Source of the DNA: an uncultured Neisseria sp.
Lineage (GTDB): Bacteria; Pseudomonadota; Gammaproteobacteria; Burkholderiales; Neisseriaceae
Length of the DNA stretch: 19,373 nt
Assembly (NCBI GenBank): GCA_947097615.1
Contig: CAMURX010000008.1
Span: forward strand, 1 to 19,373
Reading direction: 5' to 3'
Shown: positions 6,705 to 12,658 of the stretch, one piece after another
Position numbering within the stretch: position 1 is the first letter of the stretch
How the letters are laid out: each line of letters starts with the position of its first letter
The notes under the pieces: generated by a model
What the model saw: only the letters and a program-made list of their open reading frames with translations
Told to the model about the DNA's origin: nothing
Database searches by the model: none
Program-made: the position numbers and the translations under genes

Positions 6705-7676
6705 ATGAACCTCCCCATTCTCGCCGTCACCTCGGGCGAACCCACCGGCATCGGCCCCGACGTCTGCCTCGGTTTGGCGGAACACGACCTGCCCTGCCGC
6801 CCCGTCATCCTTGCCGACAAACATTTGTTGGCCGAACGCGCCGCGCAGTTGGGCAAAAACGTGCGCCTGCGCGATTACGCGCCGGACAACCGCGCCGAAG
6901 CGGGCACGCTGGAAGTGCTGCACATCCCGCTGGCCGCACCGTGCCAGGCAGGCCGTCTGAACGCCGCCAACGCGCCCTATGTGCTGCAACTGCTTGACAC
7001 GGCATACGAAGGCATTGTGCGCGGCGAATTTGCCGCGATGGTGACCGCGCCGCTGCACAAGGGCATCATCAACGAGGCGACGGGCGCGTTTTTCAGCGGC
7101 CACACCGAATATCTGGCGGAAAAAAGCGGCACGGAGCGCGTGGTGATGATGCTCGCGGGCGGCGGCCTGCGCGTGGCGCTGGTAACGACCCATCTGCCGC
7201 TGAAAGACGTCGCCGCCGCCGTGAGCTTCGACGCCGTGTGCGAAACGGCGCGCATCCTCCACCGCGATTTGCGCGGCAAATTCAAAATCGCCGCTCCGCG
7301 CATACTGGTGGCCGGGCTGAACCCGCACGCGGGCGAAGGCGGCCATTTGGGACACGAGGAAAACGACGTCATTATCCCCGCGCTGGACAAGCTGCGCGGC
7401 GAAGGGTTGGACGTGCGCGGCCCTTATCCCGCCGACACGCTGTTCCAGCCCTTTATGCTGAAAGATGCTGATGCGGTGCTGGCGATGTACCACGATCAGG
7501 GTCTGCCCGTGTTGAAATACGCCTCCTTCGGGCGCGGCGTGAACATCACCCTCGGCCTGCCCTTCGTGCGCACCTCCGTCGACCACGGCACGGCGCTCGA
7601 TTTGGCGGGCACGGGCAGAGCCGACGGCGGCAGCCTCGTCACCGCCGTTCAGACGGCCTTGGAGATGGTCGGCTGA
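6705..7676 (+). CDS. pdxA: 4-hydroxythreonine-4-phosphate dehydrogenase
   Basis: PdxA oxidises 4-phosphohydroxy-L-threonine with NAD+; the product decarboxylates and is joined to deoxyxylulose phosphate by PdxJ to make pyridoxine 5'-phosphate. The protein has 323 residues, the usual length. It begins with TSGEPTGIGPD, the family's N-terminal signature. The three metal-binding histidines appear at His163 (TTHLPL), His208 (NPHAGEGG) and His263 (MYHDQGLP), with the same spacing as His166/211/266 of the E. coli enzyme, and TSVDHGTALD closes the active site. The ATG at 6705 follows GGAAA. DUS copies lie inside the gene at 6950-6961 and 7648-7659 and one stands upstream at 6649-6660. It may be read together with the lectin lipoprotein gene 65 nt upstream, though the two are functionally unrelated. 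Confidence 0.95.
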   Translation: MNLPILAVTSGEPTGIGPDVCLGLAEHDLPCRPVILADKHLLAERAAQLGKNVRLRDYAPDNRAEAGTLEVLHIPLAAPCQAGRLNAANAPYVLQLLDTAYEGIVRGEFAAMVTAPLHKGIINEATGAFFSGHTEYLAEKSGTERVVMMLAGGGLRVALVTTHLPLKDVAAAVSFDAVCETARILHRDLRGKFKIAAPRILVAGLNPHAGEGGHLGHEENDVIIPALDKLRGEGLDVRGPYPADTLFQPFMLKDADAVLAMYHDQGLPVLKYASFGRGVNITLGLPFVRTSVDHGTALDLAGTGRADGGSLVTAVQTALEMVG

Positions 7677-7695
7677 CATTCGGCTTTGGCAAGGC

Positions 7696-7741
7696 AAGAG
7701 GCCGTCTGAAAACCCAAAACAGGGTTTTCAGACGGCCTCTT
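7696..7741 (+). terminator. DUS inverted-pair terminator after pdxA
   Basis: A perfect 20-bp stem (7696-7715 with 7722-7741) contains two exact AGGCCGTCTGAA copies facing each other (7699-7710 and 7727-7738), with a 6-nt loop and T residues at the 3' side. It lies 19 nt after the pdxA stop. Confidence 0.85.
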
Positions 7742-7751
7742 TCGTTACCCG

Positions 7752-7806
7752 GCAATGTTATACATTGCAAATTCCAATGTAGCAAACAGACGGTTAAGGT
7801 TAAAAT
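7752..7806 (+). promoter_or_regulatory. Promoter/operator region of the siderophore receptor gene
   Basis: The A+T-rich gap before the receptor gene carries a perfect palindrome, GCAATG and CATTGC separated by TTATA (7752-7768). A third half-site, CAATG, lies at 7775-7779. The element TG-T-TATACA (7756-7764) is a plausible extended -10 inside the palindrome, and TAAAAT (7801-7806) is a second candidate -10. A repressor bound to the palindrome would block the first promoter. It does not match the usual Fur box well, so the regulator is unknown. Confidence 0.4.
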
Positions 7807-7838
7807 CGCGCGCTTTTTTGCAATTAAACGGAGAAAAT

Positions 7839-10007
7839 ATGTTACACAAACGCAATAAACTGCAACGGCTCTCTGCCGCCGTTGCCGCCGCCCTGCTGCT
7901 GCCCGCCCATACTTATGCCGATACCGATGCGGCCGTCGAAAGCGACGTGCTCGAACACGTCCGCGTGCGCGAAACCGCCAAGCAGCACACCAGCAATTAC
8001 ACCGTACCCGCCTCGTCCGCCGCCACCGGCATGAAGCTCACCCAGCGCGAAACGCCGCAATCCCTGTCGGTTGTTACCGAGCGGCAGATTGAAGACCAAA
8101 ACCTCGACACCCTGCAGGAAGTGTTGAAACAAACCCCCGGCCTCTACCACAGCAAAATGGGCAACAACGCCACCGGCGACAGCAACTTCGCCTCGCGCGG
8201 CATCCCCATCGACAGCGTTACGGTAGACGGAAAATCCAAATTTCTCTACGAATCCAACAACATCCGCCAATTTACCAACAATCTCGACAGCGGCCTGTAT
8301 GAAGAAGTCGCCGTCGTGCGCGGCGCAAGCGGCCTGGCCAACGGCGGACTGGGCGAAACCGGCGGCACGATTACCCTCACGCGCAAACAACCCCGCGCGC
8401 AAAACACCGTCAGCATCGGCGCCGACCTCGGCTCGTGGCGGCACTACCGCGCCCACCTCGATGCCAACGGCGCACTCAACAGCAGCAAAACCCTGCTCGG
8501 CCGCGCCGTCGTCATCACCGACCACGGCGGTGACTACCTGCCCTACTCCTCGCGCCACAACCACACCCTTTACGGCGTACTGGCCTACGATGTCAGCCCG
8601 CAAACCCGCTTGAGCGCCGGCGCAGAAATCCATGCAAACCGCAGCAGCGGCAGCTCGCGCTTCGGCTACCTCACCATCGCAGGCGACTACGCCACCGGCG
8701 ACTTCGTACCCTTCCACGCCTCGCCGCGCAACAACTCATCTGCCCGCTGGGCATACAGCCGCGACAGCAGCAGCGAAGTATTCCTGTCTGCCCGCCACGA
8801 GTTTGACAACGGCTGGACGCTCAAAGGCGACTACAGCCACACCACCGGCCGCTTCGAGCAAATGTCCGGCATCGCAGGCACATATGAAATCAACCGCGAC
8901 TACTCCGGCCTGGTCGAAGCCGAGTTTGGCAAAGGCCGTCTGAAAGAACACAACTTCAGCCTCAAGCTCGACGGCCGCTACCCGCTCTTTGGCCGCCAAC
9001 ACGACTTCAACGGCAGCATCAGCTATTTCAACAGCAAACAGCCCCTGTACAACTACAAAGAAGAGCGCATCCCCTTTGCCGACATGCGCCGCTTCGACGG
9101 CAACATCGCCCGCCCCGACTTCCAATACGACAGCGACGGCTTCCAAAACACCAAACAACTCACCGCCGCCGCCGCCACCCGCCTGCGCCTTACCGACCGC
9201 TGGTCGCTGATTGCAGGCGGCCGCTACACCCGTTGGCAATACCATTATTCCACCGAGCGCAACGGCTACACCGCCACCACGCGCGACGCCCACGTCTTCA
9301 TCCCCTATCTGGGCACCACCTACGACATCACCCCCAACCTTTCCGCCTACACAAGCTACACCACCGTTTTCCGTCCGCAGGTACGCGACCTCGACATCAA
9401 CGGCAACCCCGTATCCCCGCAGCGCGGCAAAACCTACGAAGCCGGCATCAAAGGCGCATGGCACGAAGGCCGTCTGAACGCCGCCGCCGCCGTATTCCTC
9501 AACCGCCGCGACCATCTGGCCGTCAAAGCAGGCAAACTCAACGGCAAAGACTACTACCGCGCCGAAGACCACACCAAAAACAAAGGCTGGGAACTCTCGC
9601 TCGGCGGCCGCCTGAGCGACAAATGGCTCATCAACGCCTCCTACGCCCGCTCCAAAACGCGCAACAGCAAAGGCATCCGCATCAAAACCTCGTATCCGGT
9701 GCACCTGTTCAAACTCTTCACCAGCTACGATGTTACCGACCGCCTCACGCTCGGCGGCAACGTCAACTGGCAAAGCCAAATCGACACCGTTGACGAATAC
9801 TCGCCCAAAGACCCCGCCGCCCGCGCCGCCCTCGTCCAACGCGCCTACGCCACGCTGGATCTGATGGCCAAATACCGCATCGGCAAAAACACCCAAGTCG
9901 GTTTCCATGCCGAAAACGTGTTCGACAAAAAATACAAAACCATGCCCGACATCCATGTTTACGGCACACCGCGCAGCTATACCTTCTCGGTGAAGCATAC
10001 GTTTTAG
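7839..10007 (+). CDS. TonB-dependent siderophore receptor (FpvA/FhuE type)
   Basis: This is a 722-residue outer-membrane receptor. The signal peptide (residues 1-27) ends PAHTYA before DTDAAV. A likely TonB box follows (VLEHVRV, about residues 35-41). The plug domain starts at RETPQSLSVVTERQIEDQNLDTLQEVLKQTPG, the classic siderophore-receptor plug motif, and contains FASRGIPIDSVTVDG and VVRGASGLANGGLGETGGTI. The remainder is a 22-strand barrel rich in alternating aromatic strands, ending NVFDKKYKT and SYTFSVKHTF with the C-terminal Phe needed for outer-membrane assembly. It lacks the extra N-terminal signalling domain of FecA/FpvA-type transducers, so it only transports. The ligand is probably a hydroxamate or mixed ferric siderophore, but this is not shown. 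The ATG at 7839 has CGGAGA upstream. Two DUS copies lie inside (8933, 9467). No siderophore synthesis or ABC genes are adjacent. Confidence 0.9.
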   Translation: MLHKRNKLQRLSAAVAAALLLPAHTYADTDAAVESDVLEHVRVRETAKQHTSNYTVPASSAATGMKLTQRETPQSLSVVTERQIEDQNLDTLQEVLKQTPGLYHSKMGNNATGDSNFASRGIPIDSVTVDGKSKFLYESNNIRQFTNNLDSGLYEEVAVVRGASGLANGGLGETGGTITLTRKQPRAQNTVSIGADLGSWRHYRAHLDANGALNSSKTLLGRAVVITDHGGDYLPYSSRHNHTLYGVLAYDVSPQTRLSAGAEIHANRSSGSSRFGYLTIAGDYATGDFVPFHASPRNNSSARWAYSRDSSSEVFLSARHEFDNGWTLKGDYSHTTGRFEQMSGIAGTYEINRDYSGLVEAEFGKGRLKEHNFSLKLDGRYPLFGRQHDFNGSISYFNSKQPLYNYKEERIPFADMRRFDGNIARPDFQYDSDGFQNTKQLTAAAATRLRLTDRWSLIAGGRYTRWQYHYSTERNGYTATTRDAHVFIPYLGTTYDITPNLSAYTSYTTVFRPQVRDLDINGNPVSPQRGKTYEAGIKGAWHEGRLNAAAAVFLNRRDHLAVKAGKLNGKDYYRAEDHTKNKGWELSLGGRLSDKWLINASYARSKTRNSKGIRIKTSYPVHLFKLFTSYDVTDRLTLGGNVNWQSQIDTVDEYSPKDPAARAALVQRAYATLDLMAKYRIGKNTQVGFHAENVFDKKYKTMPDIHVYGTPRSYTFSVKHTF

Positions 10008-10015
10008 GGTGTAAC

Positions 10016-10070
10016 AAAAAGGCCGTCTGAAACCCGATTTCAGACGGCCTTTTTGCTTTTCAGACGGCCT
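10016..10070 (+). terminator. DUS inverted-pair terminator after the receptor gene, plus a third DUS
   Basis: A perfect 17-bp stem (10016-10032 with 10038-10054), starting with five A and ending in five T, has a 5-nt loop. It is made from DUS copies 10020-10031 and 10039-10050 and sits 9 nt after the stop. A third copy follows at 10059-10070. Confidence 0.85.
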
Positions 10071-10084
10071 TGCTGCCGCGCGCA

Positions 10085-10184
10085 GCATTTTTTGTAACTA
10101 TCTTTCCCAACTCTTCCGCTTGTCGCCGTTTGCCCGCATTTTTTTTGTAATCCGGTTACAAAAACGGCACGGCAGGCGTATAGT
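10085..10184 (+). promoter_or_regulatory. Promoter and palindromic operator of the DASS transporter gene
   Basis: The gap 10008-10254 holds no gene beyond the terminator. TTTTTGTAA (10142-10150) and TTACAAAAA (10156-10164) form a perfect 9-bp inverted repeat around a 5-bp centre. A second half-site with the same wording, GCATTTTTTGTAA, lies at 10085-10097 and matches the sequence leading into the palindrome. The -10 hexamer TATAGT is at 10179-10184. A -35 overlapping the right arm (TTACAA 10156-10161, 17-bp spacer, or GTTACA one base earlier) is only a fair match. An operator over the -35 suggests repression. The regulator is not in the window. Confidence 0.55.
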
Positions 10185-10254
10185 CCGCCTGTCTCTTTTC
10201 TTTCCACCGGCGCCATTTCGCGTGCGCCATCCAAGCAAAAAAAGGAGTTCCCTT

Positions 10255-11733
10255 ATGGACAAGCTCGGTTTCAAACCGCTGCCCGCCGCCGTGGCGGCAG
10301 GGCTGGCGCTGCTGATTTGGTTTGCCGTTCCCGTGCCCGCAGGCGTGACGCCGCAGGCCTGGCATCTGCTGGCGATGTTTGTCGGCGTGATTGCGGCGAT
10401 TATCGGCAAGGCGATGCCCATCGGCGCGCTGTCGATGGTGGCCATCATGCTGGTGGCGGTCACGGGCGTGACCAACGACAAGCCCGACGCGGCGGTCAAA
10501 GACGCGCTGTCGAGTTTCGCCAACCCGCTCATCTGGCTGATCGGCGTGTCCATCATGATTTCACGCGGCATCCTGAAAACCGGCCTCGGCGCGCGCATCG
10601 GCTATTACTTCATTTCCCTGTTCGGCAAAAAAACGCTGGGCATCGGCTACAGCCTCGCGCTCTCGGAGCTGATACTCGCACCGGTAACGCCGAGCAACAC
10701 GGCACGCGGCGGCGGCATCATCCACCCCGTGATGAAGGCCATCGCTTCGAGCTACGATTCCGACCCCGAAAAAGGCACGCAAAACCGCATGGGCAAATAT
10801 CTGGCGCTGGTGAACTACCACAGCAACCCCATCACCTCGGCCATGTTCATCACCGCCACCGCGCCCAATCCGCTGGTGGTGGACATCATCGCCAAAGCCA
10901 CCGGCAACGACATCCATCTGAGCTGGGGCACTTGGGCGCTGGCGATGCTGCTGCCCGGCCTGGCCGCCATGGCGCTGATGCCGCTGGCGGTTTATTTCCT
11001 CTGCCCGCCCGAAATCAAGGCCACGCCCAACGCGGCGCAGTTTGCCAAAGACCGTCTGACCGAACAGGGGCCGATGAACCGCGGCGAAAAAATCATGCTC
11101 GCCATCTTCGCCCTGCTGCTCGTTTTATGGGCAGGCGTGCCCGCCATGCTCTTGGGCAGCGCCTTCGCCGTCGACCCCACCGCCACCGCCTTCATCGGCC
11201 TCTCGCTGCTTTTGCTCTCGGGCGTGCTCAGCTGGGACGACGTGCTGAAAGAAAAAAGCGCCTGGGACACCGTAACCTGGTTTGCCGCCCTCGTGATGAT
11301 GGCCACTTTCCTCAACAAACTCGGCCTGATTGCCTGGTTTTCCGACGCGCTCAAAACGGGCATCGAGCAAACCGGCATGGGCTGGGCGGGCGCATCGGCG
11401 CTGCTGCTTCTGGTGTATCTGTACGCGCACTATATGTTCGCCAGCACCACCGCCCACATCACCGCCCACATCACCGCCATGTTCGCCGCCTTCTACGGCG
11501 CGGGCTTGGCGCTGGGCGCGCCGCCGATGGTGTTCGGCCTGATGATGGCCGCCGCTTCCAGCCTGATGATGACGCTCACCCACTACGCCACCGGCACCGC
11601 CCCCGTGGTGTTCGGCTCGGGCTACACCACGCTGGGCGAATGGTGGAAAACCGGCTTCGTCATGAGTGTCGCCAACCTGCTGGTGTTCGCCGTCGTCGGC
11701 GGCATCTGGTGGAAAGTGCTGGGCTACTGGTAA
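10255..11733 (+). CDS. DASS-family dicarboxylate / 2-oxoglutarate-malate transporter
   Basis: This 492-residue inner-membrane protein has about 12 hydrophobic segments. It belongs to the divalent anion:Na+ symporter (DASS) family. The first hairpin-loop motif is [15 protein letters not shown], containing the conserved SNT that binds substrate carboxylate and sodium. The second repeat has HYATGTAPVVFGSGY in the matching place, and a conserved YMFAST-TAH segment precedes it. The wording is closest to the 2-oxoglutarate/malate translocator and YbhI/TtdT subgroup, so C4- or C5-dicarboxylates are likely; whether it works as symporter or exchanger cannot be told. The ATG at 10255 is preceded by AAAGGAG; a longer open frame starts inside the promoter and is rejected. 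A 12-bp tandem duplication (11451-11474) repeats the residues AHIT. It stands alone between two DUS terminators. Confidence 0.88.
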   Translation: MDKLGFKPLPAAVAAGLALLIWFAVPVPAGVTPQAWHLLAMFVGVIAAIIGKAMPIGALSMVAIMLVAVTGVTNDKPDAAVKDALSSFANPLIWLIGVSIMISRGILKTGLGARIGYYFISLFGKKTLGIGYSLALSELILAPVTPSNTARGGGIIHPVMKAIASSYDSDPEKGTQNRMGKYLALVNYHSNPITSAMFITATAPNPLVVDIIAKATGNDIHLSWGTWALAMLLPGLAAMALMPLAVYFLCPPEIKATPNAAQFAKDRLTEQGPMNRGEKIMLAIFALLLVLWAGVPAMLLGSAFAVDPTATAFIGLSLLLLSGVLSWDDVLKEKSAWDTVTWFAALVMMATFLNKLGLIAWFSDALKTGIEQTGMGWAGASALLLLVYLYAHYMFASTTAHITAHITAMFAAFYGAGLALGAPPMVFGLMMAAASSLMMTLTHYATGTAPVVFGSGYTTLGEWWKTGFVMSVANLLVFAVVGGIWWKVLGYW

Positions 11734-11756
11734 ACCGCATCCGCTAAGGAGCGGCA

Positions 11757-11796
11757 CAAAAAGGCCGTCTGAAAACGTTTTCAGACGGCCTTTTTG
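11757..11796 (+). terminator. Perfect 40-bp DUS palindrome after the transporter gene
   Basis: Two exact uptake sequences (11762-11773 and 11780-11791) are joined tail to tail so that the whole 40 bp reads the same on both strands, with no separate loop; in RNA the central four bases would form it. It starts in five A and ends in five T, so it can act as a terminator in both directions. It is the rightmost exact AGGCCGTCTGAA in the window. Confidence 0.85.
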
Positions 11797-11798
11797 CC

Positions 11799-11837
11799 TT
11801 ATTCTGCGTCTTTAAACCCGCGTTTCAAATGCACCGT
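11799..11837 (-). repeat. Copy 1 of the mnmG 3' coding end
   Basis: Read on the minus strand, this gives TVHLKRGFKDAE and a TAA, against [12 protein letters not shown] and TAA at the true mnmG end. At DNA level 31 of 39 positions match 18115-18153, and all eight differences are transitions. It follows the AG-type palindrome directly and marks the left edge of the region with different uptake sequences. A degenerate AGGCAGACTGAA (11868-11879, minus) and CCGACCTAC, also found near 18051, lie next to it. Confidence 0.7.
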
Positions 11838-11881
11838 GCGCATCAATGTCCGACCTACAGGCTTGTTTTCAGTCTGCCTTT

Positions 11882-11949
11882 TATAGCGGGCCAAAATAAA
11901 AAATCCATAACGTTGCTGCGCCTTGGATTTTCTATTTTGTTTCACTATA
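11882..11949. mobile_element. Correia-like miniature inverted-repeat element (68 bp)
   Basis: The segment starts TATAGCGGGCCAAAATA and ends with the complement of TATAGTGAAACAAAATA; 13 of 17 terminal positions match. Correia elements of Neisseria likewise start TATAG, end CTATA and insert at TA. The inner part carries CCAAGGCGCAGCAACG on the minus strand, which recalls the AAGGCGAGGCAACG of Correia elements. At 68 bp it is shorter than the usual 100-155 bp forms. The rest of the gap 11734-11980 holds only the DUS palindrome, the mnmG-end copy, and CGCAGCAACG at 11961-11970, which is complementary to 11911-11920. Confidence 0.5.
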
Positions 11950-11980
11950 TTTCGGAATCCCGCAGCAACGCGCCATCCCC

Positions 11981-12514
11981 TCAAGCAGGCAAAAACGCGA
12001 TGTTCAAATTGTTGGCAAGCACCAACTCTTTGAATTTCTCCGTAAACACCCAAACCAGATTATCCGAATCCTCTTTGGCGCAATACTCAAACCCGCCCGC
12101 GTGTTCAAGGAAAACGGGCGGGTAGTCGACAAACCGTTCGCCGTCGATTTCGTAAAAATCGGATTGCTCAAAATCAACCAAGGCAAGCGACGGTTTGATT
12201 TTGCCTAAAAAGCACTTCAATTCCACATTTCGGATTTTGAGCACCGCAGGGAAAAACGCCAGCTCCTGTTCCAAATGCCCCGCCAGCTTGTGCACGAAAC
12301 GCTCGGAAAACAAAGGCATTTTGGGAATGGTTTGGATAAAGTCGGTTTGCGAAATATTGTCGGGCGTATAGCCTTCCTGCGCGATAAAAACCGCTTGTTG
12401 CCGGTAACCGCCCTCACCGTACACAATAAAATCGCCAATGCCTGCGTCGGTTTGCTGTAAATCGGCATACGCGGCTTCGTTGTCCACAGCGGAATATAAG
12501 TTGTAGTATTTCAT
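11981..12514 (-). CDS. Possible Imm11/DUF1629-like immunity protein
   Basis: This is a 177-residue soluble acidic protein beginning MKYYNLYSAVDNEAAYADL. The MKYY start, the mixed alpha/beta pattern, and a late segment LVDFEQSDFYEIDGERFVD resemble the Imm11 (DUF1629) group of immunity proteins, known from polymorphic toxin loci, which block a partner toxin in the cytoplasm. This is a recollection-based match and could be wrong. The ATG at 12512-12514 follows AAAGGAAA. No toxin gene is adjacent: on one side is the hsd operon, on the other the transporter. It is visibly more A+T-rich than the left part of the window and is flanked by a Kingella-type DUS pair and two mnmG-end copies, so it was probably acquired as a cassette. 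Confidence 0.6.
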   Translation of the reverse strand: MKYYNLYSAVDNEAAYADLQQTDAGIGDFIVYGEGGYRQQAVFIAQEGYTPDNISQTDFIQTIPKMPLFSERFVHKLAGHLEQELAFFPAVLKIRNVELKCFLGKIKPSLALVDFEQSDFYEIDGERFVDYPPVFLEHAGGFEYCAKEDSDNLVWVFTEKFKELVLANNLNIAFLPA

Positions 12515-12542
12515 GCGTTTTCCTTTATTCGGAATGGGTTTG

Positions 12543-12585
12543 AAGGCAGCCTGAAAACGGTTTAACCCGCTTTTCAGGCTGCCTT
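12543..12585 (-). terminator. Inverted pair of Kingella-type DUS
   Basis: Exact AGGCAGCCTGAA at 12544-12555 and its complement at 12573-12584 give a 15-bp stem (12543-12557 with 12571-12585) and a 13-nt loop. It lies between the leftward hsdR stop and the start of the immunity-like gene, so it probably ends the hsd transcript. Confidence 0.7.
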
Positions 12586-12590
12586 TTGTG

Positions 12591-12627
12591 TTACTTCGCG
12601 TCCCTAAACCCGCGTTTCAAACGCGTC
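12591..12627 (-). repeat. Copy 2 of the mnmG 3' coding end
   Basis: The minus strand reads [11 protein letters not shown] and TAA. 32 of 37 positions match 18115-18151. The likeness goes on past the stop into the neighbouring TTCAGGCTGCCTTTT, which stands at 12573-12587 here and 18095-18109 at mnmG. It lies immediately downstream of hsdR, so the hsd operon is bracketed by two copies of the same sequence. Confidence 0.75.
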
Positions 12628-12658
12628 GTTGGGATTTGCCCACACCCGCCCCACGCGC

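Noticed and set aside
7752..7779. Classical Fur box upstream of the siderophore receptor
   Set aside because: The palindrome GCAATG/CATTGC does not match the 19-bp GATAATGATAAT-type consensus well enough to call it.
8736..10088. Long minus-strand open frame (about 450 codons) opposite the siderophore receptor gene
   Set aside because: It mirrors the receptor codons; the composition is Val/Ala/Gly-rich with no recognisable domain. High GC with few stops on the antisense strand explains it.
10317..11747. Alternative plus-strand frame (476 codons) inside the transporter gene
   Set aside because: His/Arg-rich shadow frame with no domain; the DASS frame has the SNT motif and a ribosome site.
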